Part shown: positions 17,921-25,278 of the stretch, in pieces
Numbering within the stretch: position 1 is the stretch's first letter
Layout: each line of letters opens with the position of its first letter
NCBI RefSeq assembly: GCF_900636535.1
Contig: NZ_LR134289.1
Span: 1,178,001-1,242,000 of the forward strand
Direction of reading: 5' to 3'
Length of the DNA: 64,000 nucleotides
DNA from: Chryseobacterium gleum
Lineage (GTDB): Bacteria; Bacteroidota; Bacteroidia; Flavobacteriales; Weeksellaceae
Notes under the pieces: model-generated
Seen by the model: the letters and a program-made list of their open reading frames with translations, nothing else
What the model was told of the DNA's origin: nothing
The model's database searches: none
Program-made: the position numbers and the translations under genes

Positions 17921-18061
17921 TTTTTCTTTTGTTTCTGCATTTTCAATTTCAGAAGACAGACTCAGAAATATATTTACAGCTATAATCAAAAAACAGTGGT
18001 GAATCCGCTGAAAAATTTTACACGCATTATCAATTTAAAACTTAATTAAAAAAATTTAAGG

Positions 18062-18075
18062 ATAAACGTTTAACC
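18062..18075 (+). promoter_or_regulatory. LacI-type operator upstream of lacI-family gene
   Basis: ATAAACGTTTAACC contains the palindrome TAAACGTTTA with the central CG typical of LacI-family sites. It matches the second copy at 19322-19335 in 13 of 14 positions and lies about 200 nt before the regulator ATG. Confidence 0.65.
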
Positions 18076-18276
18076 AAATTTAATCAATCTGACTGAATCA
18101 GTTAACAATTAGTTCATATTAAAAACAGTTGTAAATATATAACTAATTGATATACAAATAATTAAATCTATTTTAAAAAATTGCGCTAAATTACACTTTT
18201 TTCTGAAACCACCAAAAAAACCTAGCTATTGTTTTTTTACTATTTTCTGAAATATTTTTGTGCATTAAAAATTAAA

Positions 18277-19284
18277 ATGAAAAGGTCTTCCATAAAAGAT
18301 ATAGCTAAGCTGGCAGGAGTTTCCGTAGCCACTGTATCGTATGTGCTCAACCGAAAGGAAGGACAGCGCATCAGCGAAGAGACCCGGAAAAAAATTTTTG
18401 AAATTGCTGAAACGATTAACTACACCCCGAATAAGATCGCAAAAAGCCTTAAAACCAACAAGACCAAGCTACTGGGGCTCATCGTTGCAGATATCTCCAA
18501 CGATTTCTATTCCCACATGGCAAGGAATCTGGAAGATAAAGCTTTAAAGCTGGGATATACCCTGATCATCGGCAGTTCTGATGAAAATGCAGAAAAATTT
18601 GAAAAACTTACCCAACTATTTTCACAGCAGCAGGTAGACGGAATGATCGTTGCTCCTGTAGCAGGATCAGAAAAGACACTTGAAAACCTTATTCAGCTTA
18701 AATACCCTGTTGTAACGATTGACAGGTACCTTAAAGGTGTTTCTGTTCCGGGAATTACCATTGATAATCAGGAGATCGCAGAGCGCACAGCCAGCCTGCT
18801 TCTTAATAAGGATTTTGACAAAATGATCTATGTGGGCTATGACACTAAGCTCCCGCATCTGCTGGACCGACAGCAAGGTTTTGAAAAAGCGGTAAGTTCT
18901 TCCAGAAAAACAGCTGAAATACAATATCTCCTGGTAGGACTGGAAAATATTGCACAGGAAGTACATGTGAAGATTGAAAAAAGCCTGGGAAAAAAACCTG
19001 AAAATACAGCATTATATTTTTCCAGTAATAAACTTGCGGTAGCGGGGCTTTCCTACCTCGTTAAAAACAATATAAAAGTTCCGGAACAGGTCTCTGTAAT
19101 CGCATTTGATGAAACCGATGCTTATGACCTCTTCCCTACAGAAATCACCTACATCCAGCAGCCGATTGAAGAAATGGCAGAAGAAGCAATTAAGCTTCTC
19201 GACGGGCAAATCAATGATTATACGGCAACCGGGAAAAGAATAACATTATCCGCAAGACTGGTTGCTAAAGCGTCTTTAAAATAA
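18277..19284 (+). CDS. LacI-family sugar regulator
   Basis: A 335-aa LacI-family protein. The N-terminal HTH is SIKDIAKLAGVSVATVSYVL with the hinge helix near residue 55, followed by a periplasmic-binding-like effector domain. The start chosen is the ATG at 18277; the longer frame from a TTG at 18229 adds residues that do not belong to the family, and TATTTTTG (18253-18260) lies just upstream of the ATG. It is the first gene of a sugar cluster and probably represses it through the two operators at 18062-18075 and 19322-19335. The effector is presumably the transported sugar or its phosphate. Confidence 0.9.
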   Translation: MKRSSIKDIAKLAGVSVATVSYVLNRKEGQRISEETRKKIFEIAETINYTPNKIAKSLKTNKTKLLGLIVADISNDFYSHMARNLEDKALKLGYTLIIGSSDENAEKFEKLTQLFSQQQVDGMIVAPVAGSEKTLENLIQLKYPVVTIDRYLKGVSVPGITIDNQEIAERTASLLLNKDFDKMIYVGYDTKLPHLLDRQQGFEKAVSSSRKTAEIQYLLVGLENIAQEVHVKIEKSLGKKPENTALYFSSNKLAVAGLSYLVKNNIKVPEQVSVIAFDETDAYDLFPTEITYIQQPIEEMAEEAIKLLDGQINDYTATGKRITLSARLVAKASLK

Positions 19285-19321
19285 GCAATTTGACATAAAA
19301 ACATTTTTTTTAAACAATAAC

Positions 19322-19335
19322 TTAAACGTTTAACC
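19322..19335 (+). promoter_or_regulatory. LacI-type operator upstream of carbohydrate kinase
   Basis: TTAAACGTTTAACC, with palindrome TTAAACGTTTAA, lies 4 nt before the kinase ATG and in the 55-nt gap after the regulator gene. Binding here would block initiation or leader transcription for the sugar genes. Confidence 0.7.
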
Positions 19336-19339
19336 TAAT

Positions 19340-20254
19340 ATGATAACAAATAAATTCAACGATGTCGTTTGCTTTGGAGAAGTTCTGTGGGACATCTTTC
19401 CTACAGTATCCAGAGCCGGCGGAGCACCATTCAACGTTGCCTACAATCTTTTCAAAATGGGAATCGATACCAAAATGCTTAGCCGTATAGGAAATGATGA
19501 ATTGGGAGACCGTCTTCTTAATCAGATCCAGGATTGGGGAATAACAACAGACTTCATACAGGTAGATCAGGAAAAGGCCACAGGAACTGTCATTGCCGAT
19601 TTTGATGAGCATGGAGAGGCTGCATATGACATTGTACAGGATGTTGCCTGGGATTATATTCAGCCACTGCCGGAGCATAAGGAACTGATACAAAATTCAG
19701 AAGCATTTGTTTTTGGAAGTCTGATCACAAGAAATGAAGCATCCCGGAATGCTCTGCTGGAACTTTTGGAATATTCAAATTTCAAAGTTTTTGATGTTAA
19801 CTTCCGTCCTCCTTTTATTGATTTTGAATTCATCAAAAAGTTATTGCACAAGGCTGATCTTGTTAAAATGAATAAGGCAGAACTCAGAACCATTCTTGAA
19901 TATCTCGGTGAAGAGTATATTGATGAAGATACAAGCATCAGACATCTCCAGACTTATTTTAATTTAAATGAAATTGTCCTTACCAAAGGAAGTAAAGGCG
20001 CCAGATACTTTGTGGGGAATATTGCGTATGATTTCCCGGCAGTTCATATTGAAATTGCAGACACAGTGGGTAGCGGAGACTCTTTTCTCGCTGGCTTCCT
20101 GTCTAAAAGAATTCAGGGAAGATCTCCGGAAGAGATCATGAAACAGGCCACATCACTGGGTGCTTTTATCACTTCGAAATCGGGGGCATGCCCTGATTAT
20201 ACTTATGAAGAATTCAAGGCATTCAGAGAAAAAAACAGCTGTAAAACCTCTTAA
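19340..20254 (+). CDS. PfkB-family carbohydrate kinase (fructokinase-like)
   Basis: A 304-aa ribokinase/PfkB kinase. Substrate motif SRAGGAPFNVAYNL is near residue 25, and the catalytic motif DTVGSGDSFLAGFL near residue 234 contains the base Asp. It phosphorylates a free sugar with ATP in the cytoplasm. Close placement with a ketose 3-epimerase suggests fructose or a related ketohexose as substrate. Its 3' end is followed by the permease ATG 10 nt later. Confidence 0.88.
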   Translation: MITNKFNDVVCFGEVLWDIFPTVSRAGGAPFNVAYNLFKMGIDTKMLSRIGNDELGDRLLNQIQDWGITTDFIQVDQEKATGTVIADFDEHGEAAYDIVQDVAWDYIQPLPEHKELIQNSEAFVFGSLITRNEASRNALLELLEYSNFKVFDVNFRPPFIDFEFIKKLLHKADLVKMNKAELRTILEYLGEEYIDEDTSIRHLQTYFNLNEIVLTKGSKGARYFVGNIAYDFPAVHIEIADTVGSGDSFLAGFLSKRIQGRSPEEIMKQATSLGAFITSKSGACPDYTYEEFKAFREKNSCKTS

Positions 20255-20264
20255 AACTTACGAT

Positions 20265-21509
20265 ATGAATACTCCAAAATTTACAGATAAGAAATACTAT
20301 ATCATCCTTTCTTTTGTTACCTCTCTCTTCTTTTTCTGGGCCATTGCGCTTACCATGGGGGATGTATTGAATAAACATTTTCAGAATGTTCTTCATATTT
20401 CGAAGTCCAAATCAGGGCTGGTGCAGCTTTCCATTTTTGGAGCTTATGCGCTTATGGGTATTCCGGCAGGATTATTTATGAAAAAGTTCGGGTATAAGTT
20501 GGGTGTTATTTTAGGGTTGTCACTTTTCGCATTGGGATCTTTTTTGTTTATCCCTGCAGCAGACACCTCATCATTTAATTTTTTCAGACTGGCTCTTTTT
20601 GTTCTGGCAATGGGAATGGCAACCCTTGAAACGGTAGCCCATCCTTTTGTAGCAGCTCTTGGTGATGAAAGAACAAGTGATCAGAGAGTTAATTTTGCAC
20701 AGTCTTTTAATGGTCTGGGAGCCATTATCGGCCCTTTGCTGGGAGGATATTTCATTTTCGGAACGCCTGATTCCGGATCTGGATCACTGGATTCCGTAAA
20801 AAATCTTTATACCTGGATTGGGATTGTCATTCTCGTGATTACCATAATTTTCAGCTTTATCAGAGTGCCGGACCTTAAAGATCCTCATGCGGAAGATATC
20901 ATCATTTCAGAAAATGAAAAAGGAGAAGACGTTTCTGTATCAGACCCACACGCACCGCTCTATAAGCAGAGACATTTTATATTTGCCGTCATTGCCCAGT
21001 TTTTTAATATTGCCGCACAGGGTGGAACATGGGCTTATTTTATCAATTACGGTGTAGAGAAAATGCACCTTCCGGAGATACAGACTTCTTATTATTTTTC
21101 TTTAAGTATGGCGATGATGATGATCGGAAGATTTATCGGAACCTTCCTGATGAGATTTATTGCTCCCAACAAACTGCTGGCTATCTTTACAGCCTGTAAT
21201 ATCGTTCTGTGCCTGATTATTTCCCAAAGTTTCGGATGGGTATCATTTATAAGCCTTATTTTGCTCAACCTGTTTCTTAGTGTAATGTATCCTACTATTT
21301 TCAGTCTTGGACTTAAAAGATTAGGGTCAAAAGTTCAGCAGGCTTCTTCATTCCTGGTTATGGCCATGTTTGGAGGTGCTGTTTTCCCTCCGATCATGGG
21401 TAGAATTGCAGAAAAAGATATTGCCCATGCTTATCTCCTTCCTATTCTCTGCTATGTCGTCATTTTATTATTTGCATTAAAGTTCTACAAGCCCAAAACA
21501 CTTAAATAA
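20265..21509 (+). CDS. FucP-like sugar MFS permease
   Basis: A 414-aa 12-helix transporter from the ATG at 20265; the longer frame starting at 20160 lies inside the kinase gene and adds 35 non-family residues. VTSLFFFWAIALTMGDVLN and LETVAHPFVAALGDERTSDQ match the sugar:H+ symporters of the FucP/NagP group. It carries a hexose over the inner membrane. It forms an operon with the kinase (10-nt gap) and porin gene (5-nt gap). Confidence 0.88.
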   Translation: MNTPKFTDKKYYIILSFVTSLFFFWAIALTMGDVLNKHFQNVLHISKSKSGLVQLSIFGAYALMGIPAGLFMKKFGYKLGVILGLSLFALGSFLFIPAADTSSFNFFRLALFVLAMGMATLETVAHPFVAALGDERTSDQRVNFAQSFNGLGAIIGPLLGGYFIFGTPDSGSGSLDSVKNLYTWIGIVILVITIIFSFIRVPDLKDPHAEDIIISENEKGEDVSVSDPHAPLYKQRHFIFAVIAQFFNIAAQGGTWAYFINYGVEKMHLPEIQTSYYFSLSMAMMMIGRFIGTFLMRFIAPNKLLAIFTACNIVLCLIISQSFGWVSFISLILLNLFLSVMYPTIFSLGLKRLGSKVQQASSFLVMAMFGGAVFPPIMGRIAEKDIAHAYLLPILCYVVILLFALKFYKPKTLK

Positions 21510-21514
21510 TCCCT

Positions 21515-22924
21515 ATGAAAACAAAGCTTTTATTAGCCTGGTGTATTTTACTTATATGCGCCGGAAGGGGAATTAATGCCCAGATCACAATAACCAACAA
21601 AAAATTTTCCTTTGGGACAACAGGAAGAATCGGAGCTGGTTATTCTCCGAATGCCGATGGAAAAACAGGAAGACAGCTGAATCTGAACAACCAGGGATCT
21701 TTAGGAGGCAGAATGGATCAGGGAGATTATGTTGATTTCCTGCCGGCCTTTCATTTTACCCCTGTGGTAAACGGTGACAGTGCAAAAAGTACAAAGATCG
21801 ATATGCAGGCAAGACTGAGCTTTTATTCAGGAGGAACTTTTCTGGGAAATGTGGATTCAAAATCCAATCAGGGGATGATTATTGCCTTGCCGGAAGCCTT
21901 TGTGGAAGCAAGGAATATTATGGGAAGTGACTGGGATGTCTGGGCAGGATCAAGATGGCTGAGATATGATGACATTCACATTGCCGATTATTTTTATTTT
22001 GATGACCATTCGGCAACCGGTTGGGGTGTAAGGCATAAAAACACCAGGTTTTCAATGTTCTTTCCGGCAGCTATTGATACTGCGGCCAGCAACTCCACTC
22101 CCTACTCTTACACCAATGTGATCAGCGGTTCAAAAAACCTCATCTACAGGCAAAGGGAAGTTTTTGTCCTGGAGCAGACGCTGCCATTTAAAAATACAAA
22201 ACACAAGCTGAAACTGATGGCGGAATTTCATCATGTAGAAAAATCAGGGGAAAATTCTGTAGAGCAATATCCATCGGATAAGGGCTGGGTTTTTGGAGCT
22301 AAATTAAATACAGATATTGCAACGACAATTCCGGGTTCATTCAATCAGCTTTCTGTACGATACGGGACCGGAATCGCCAATGGAGGTGATAATGGAAATA
22401 CCCAGACCTGGCGCACCTACGGAGCTCCTGATGAAATCACAAAAACATACAAAGGAGCTTACTCTCTTACGGTTGTTGAACATTTCCTCTGGAATATCTC
22501 AAACCGGTGGTCACTTAATCCCTATGCGGTTTTCACCAAAAGCAAAGGAGGATCAGCCAATACTGATAAAGCGCTGGATTATTATAACCGAGAGATTTTC
22601 AACAGGAAAACAGAATTTAATACGGGGATCAGAGCCACTTGCTATTTTAACAACTGGTTCCATATTCTCTCCGAGTTTCACTATGCAACCCGTAAAAACG
22701 GAACGCAGGATGCAGCATCGATGATGAAACTTGTTCTGGCTCCCACTATTGTTCCTACAGCGGAACGAAGTGTCTGGGCAAGACCTCACATCCGTTTTAT
22801 TGCAGAAGTATCAAGGTATAATGATGAGGCTATGAACAGTCTTTACTCACCGTTTTTACAACAGTCAGGAGCCAAAAGATTCGGGACCTATTTCGGAGTA
22901 CGAACAGAATGGTGGATTTTTTAA
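21515..22924 (+). CDS. Maltoporin-like outer-membrane sugar porin
   Basis: A 469-aa protein with a signal peptide (residues 1-22, ending NAQ) and a barrel rich in alternating aromatic strands; the C-terminus FGVRTEWWIF resembles the LamB end. The residues AGSRWLRYDDIHIADYFYF form the LamB-like constriction-side block. It would let the sugar cross the outer membrane. Its place between permease and epimerase supports a complete uptake route without SusC/SusD. Confidence 0.7.
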   Translation: MKTKLLLAWCILLICAGRGINAQITITNKKFSFGTTGRIGAGYSPNADGKTGRQLNLNNQGSLGGRMDQGDYVDFLPAFHFTPVVNGDSAKSTKIDMQARLSFYSGGTFLGNVDSKSNQGMIIALPEAFVEARNIMGSDWDVWAGSRWLRYDDIHIADYFYFDDHSATGWGVRHKNTRFSMFFPAAIDTAASNSTPYSYTNVISGSKNLIYRQREVFVLEQTLPFKNTKHKLKLMAEFHHVEKSGENSVEQYPSDKGWVFGAKLNTDIATTIPGSFNQLSVRYGTGIANGGDNGNTQTWRTYGAPDEITKTYKGAYSLTVVEHFLWNISNRWSLNPYAVFTKSKGGSANTDKALDYYNREIFNRKTEFNTGIRATCYFNNWFHILSEFHYATRKNGTQDAASMMKLVLAPTIVPTAERSVWARPHIRFIAEVSRYNDEAMNSLYSPFLQQSGAKRFGTYFGVRTEWWIF

Positions 22925-22940
22925 ATTAAAATAAAGAAAT

Positions 22941-23786
22941 ATGATGAATATAAAATTAGGGGCTTCCCTACTCTCCTGGATCACTCCGTTATGGAATGCA
23001 GAATCAGGAAAATATGCGATAGAAAAAACGTCACAGGCCGGTTTTGATCTGATCGAAATACTGTTACCCGGATCCATGGATTTTGATGCATCCACGGTAA
23101 AAAAACAATTGAAAGACAATCATCTGGAAGCAGTATGTTCGCTGAATCTTCCTAAAGACGCTCATATTGCGTTTGAGCCTGAAGCTGCGGAAAAGCTTAT
23201 CAAAAAAGCAATTGATAAAGTTGATGAACTGGAAACCCATCTTCTGGCTGGTGTCCTGCATGGCGGAATCGGTGTTTTTACCGGAAAACCACTCACAGAA
23301 AACGAAAAAGAAATCATTGCTGATGTGTGGTGCAATGTGGCGGATTACGCCCAGGCCAAAAGTATAGATATTGCCATAGAGCCTATTAACCGCTATGAAT
23401 CCTATGTCTGCAATACGGCAGAAAATGTCCTGGAACTTATAAAAAAAACAGGTAAAAATAATATCTTCCTTCACCTTGATACCTTTCATATGAATATCGA
23501 GGAAGATAATTTTTATGACCCGATTATCAAATCCGGAAAAATGCTGAAGCACATTCATGTGACAGAATCTCACCGCGGTATGCTGGGAGAAGGAACTGTC
23601 AACTGGGAAGAGTTTTTCGCGGCATTGAAAAAGATCAATTTTGAAGGAAATCTGGTTCTTGAAAATTTCAGTTCCTCAATTCCGGGAATGCAGGAAAAGG
23701 TTTCATTATGGCAGAAATCACCTTATGATGCTCAGACATTGGCAGAAGGAAGTCTTGCCTTTTTAAAGAAGCATCTTAGCTTATAA
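22941..23786 (+). CDS. Ketose 3-epimerase (tagatose/psicose type)
   Basis: A 281-aa TIM-barrel sugar epimerase. The four metal-binding and catalytic residues of D-tagatose/D-psicose 3-epimerases are visible in order: Glu in IEPINRYE, Asp in HLDTFHMNIEE, His in HIHVTESHRG and Glu in LVLENFSS. It would turn a rare ketohexose such as allulose or tagatose into fructose or sorbose, which the upstream kinase could phosphorylate. It is the last gene of the LacI operon, followed by a hairpin. The exact substrate cannot be read from sequence. Confidence 0.82.
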   Translation: MMNIKLGASLLSWITPLWNAESGKYAIEKTSQAGFDLIEILLPGSMDFDASTVKKQLKDNHLEAVCSLNLPKDAHIAFEPEAAEKLIKKAIDKVDELETHLLAGVLHGGIGVFTGKPLTENEKEIIADVWCNVADYAQAKSIDIAIEPINRYESYVCNTAENVLELIKKTGKNNIFLHLDTFHMNIEEDNFYDPIIKSGKMLKHIHVTESHRGMLGEGTVNWEEFFAALKKINFEGNLVLENFSSSIPGMQEKVSLWQKSPYDAQTLAEGSLAFLKKHLSL

Positions 23787-23818
23787 AATTATCTGTTATA
23801 TTATTCTGAAACTTATGG

Positions 23819-23839
23819 AAAGCGGAAATTGTCCGCTTT
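23819..23839 (+). terminator. Terminator of the ketohexose operon
   Basis: AAAGCGGA (23819-23826) pairs with TCCGCTTT (23832-23839) around a 5-nt loop. Its 3' end adjoins the first direct repeat of the Dps promoter. Confidence 0.55.
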
Positions 23840-23842
23840 TCA

Positions 23843-23907
23843 CCGATTGATTCTGCCCGTTCGCCGAAAATACAGATTGTTTTCCAGGATTATGGCTGAC
23901 CTTTACC
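23843..23907 (+). promoter_or_regulatory. LytTR-type direct repeats and promoter of dps
   Basis: CACCGAT (CCGA at 23843) and CGCCGAA (CCGA at 23864) are direct repeats exactly 21 bp apart. TTTACC at 23902-23907 lies 38 bp after the second. The second repeat sits inside GCCCGTTCGCCGAA. A TTG at 23877-23879 may serve as the -33 element. Two other promoters in the window have identical spacing. A 21-bp period is the known spacing of LytTR response-regulator sites. Confidence 0.7.
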
Positions 23908-23947
23908 TCAGAAAAAGGCAATAATGCTCAACTAAAATCTTATTATT

Positions 23948-24421
23948 ATGAAAACAAAAATCGGAATTACAGAAAAAAACACGGAAGCTGTTGCAGAACA
24001 ATTAGCAAAACTATTAGCAGATGAAACACTGCTTTACATCAAAACAAGAAATGCCCACTGGAACGTAACCGGAGATAACTTCCATGCCAATCACATTTTC
24101 TTTGAAGAACAATACAAACAACTGGATGAACTGATAGACAGTGTTGCAGAAAGAATGCGTAAAATCGGGCATTATGCACCGGCCACGATGAAAATCTATC
24201 TGGAACTGACTCATTTAACGGAATACAGTGAAAGAACAAACGACGGTTTGGGATATATGAAAGACTTGTTAAGTGATCATGAAAGCATCATCGAATTTCT
24301 TCGTGGAAATATCACTCCATTTGCAGAAAAGTATAAAGATTACGGTACCAGCGATTTTATTACAGGTCTGATGGAAACCCATGAGGAAATGGCATGGATG
24401 ATCCGTTCCTATTTCAGATAA
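23948..24421 (+). CDS. dps: Dps-family DNA-binding ferritin
   Basis: A 157-aa Dps/MrgA protein. The ferroxidase motif runs NAHWNVTGDNFHANH then FFEEQYKQLDELID, giving the His, Asp and Glu ligands shared at subunit interfaces. It binds DNA and mineralises iron with hydrogen peroxide. Its promoter carries the LytTR-type repeats, and the LytTR regulator follows 54 nt downstream. A second Dps gene lies at 40395-40868. Confidence 0.93.
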   Translation: MKTKIGITEKNTEAVAEQLAKLLADETLLYIKTRNAHWNVTGDNFHANHIFFEEQYKQLDELIDSVAERMRKIGHYAPATMKIYLELTHLTEYSERTNDGLGYMKDLLSDHESIIEFLRGNITPFAEKYKDYGTSDFITGLMETHEEMAWMIRSYFR

Positions 24422-24443
24422 CACAAAATAAAAAAGTTATAAT

Positions 24444-24451
24444 TATCTTTG
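24444..24451 (+). promoter_or_regulatory. -7 box of the LytTR regulator gene
   Basis: TATCTTTG matches TAnnTTTG and lies 24 nt before the ATG at 24476. It sits between ACACAAA (24421-24427) and TTTGTGT (24448-24454), inverted arms that could also form a hairpin. Confidence 0.45.
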
Positions 24452-24475
24452 TGTAAACCATAAACAACTATACCT

Positions 24476-25171
24476 ATGAAAGCCTTAATCGTGGATGATA
24501 ATGATATTGCAAGAACAACATTAGCACACCTCGCCAAACAGGTTCCGGATCTTTCCATTGTCAGCGAGTTTTCCAATGCTATAGAAGCTTATCATTATCT
24601 TCAGTCCAATTCCGTCGATCTGATATTTCTCGATATAGAAATGCCGGAAATGACAGGAATTGAGCTCACGAAAACGCTTTCCGGTAAAGAGACCATCATC
24701 ATTTTCACGACCTCAAAAAAGGAATATGCACTGGAAGCATTTGAGCTTAATATTGCAGATTACCTTCTGAAGCCCATTATGCCGGTCAGATTTCTGCAGG
24801 CAGTAAGCAAGGCACAGACGATTCTTGAAAGCAGAAAAGAGAATGTGGAAATCACAAGGGATGAGTTTCTTTTCGTGAGGGATTCCAATATTACAAGGCG
24901 CTTAAAACTGGATGATATTTTCTATGCTGAAGCCATGGGTGATTATGTAAAGTTTTATACCAAAGAAAAGATGTTTGCCATTCACGGTAAAATGAAAACG
25001 GCTGAAGAACGTCTTCCTAAAGATCATTTTATAAGAGTTCACCGTTCCTATATTGTCTCTGTGGGTAAAATTGACACCCTTCAGGACGGCGGTATTATGA
25101 TCAACGGTAAATTCATTCCTGTGGCAGACGCCTACAGGAAAGCACTCAACACGAGAATGAATGTCTTTTAG
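24476..25171 (+). CDS. LytTR-family response regulator
   Basis: A 231-aa protein with a receiver domain at 1-120 (acidic DDND, phosphoacceptor Asp53 in LIFLDIEMPEMTG) and a LytTR DNA-binding domain at about 130-230 (FLFVRDSNITRRLKLDDI, HFIRVHRSYIVSV). LytTR proteins bind pairs of 9-bp direct repeats about 12 bp apart, which is a 21-bp period. Three such pairs lie within 6.2 kb around this gene. The hybrid kinase 107 nt downstream is the likely partner, although transfer through its Hpt domain is inferred. Confidence 0.93.
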   Translation: MKALIVDDNDIARTTLAHLAKQVPDLSIVSEFSNAIEAYHYLQSNSVDLIFLDIEMPEMTGIELTKTLSGKETIIIFTTSKKEYALEAFELNIADYLLKPIMPVRFLQAVSKAQTILESRKENVEITRDEFLFVRDSNITRRLKLDDIFYAEAMGDYVKFYTKEKMFAIHGKMKTAEERLPKDHFIRVHRSYIVSVGKIDTLQDGGIMINGKFIPVADAYRKALNTRMNVF

Positions 25172-25278
25172 CCTTTGCCGGCCATCAGAAATCTTACTTC
25201 CTTTTTTGATCTCAATTCCTGAACAGTTTAGGGTTTAATCAACCTTTATCTGTATTTTATTTAAATCAGACCGTTATT

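Noticed and set aside
17858..18049. 63-aa reading frame across the candidate RNA
   Set aside because: It starts with TTG, crosses a strong terminator and resembles no family.
25200..25278. TTGATC and CCTTTATC before the hybrid kinase, resembling the shared promoter form
   Set aside because: The spacing is off by about three bases and no second repeat is present.
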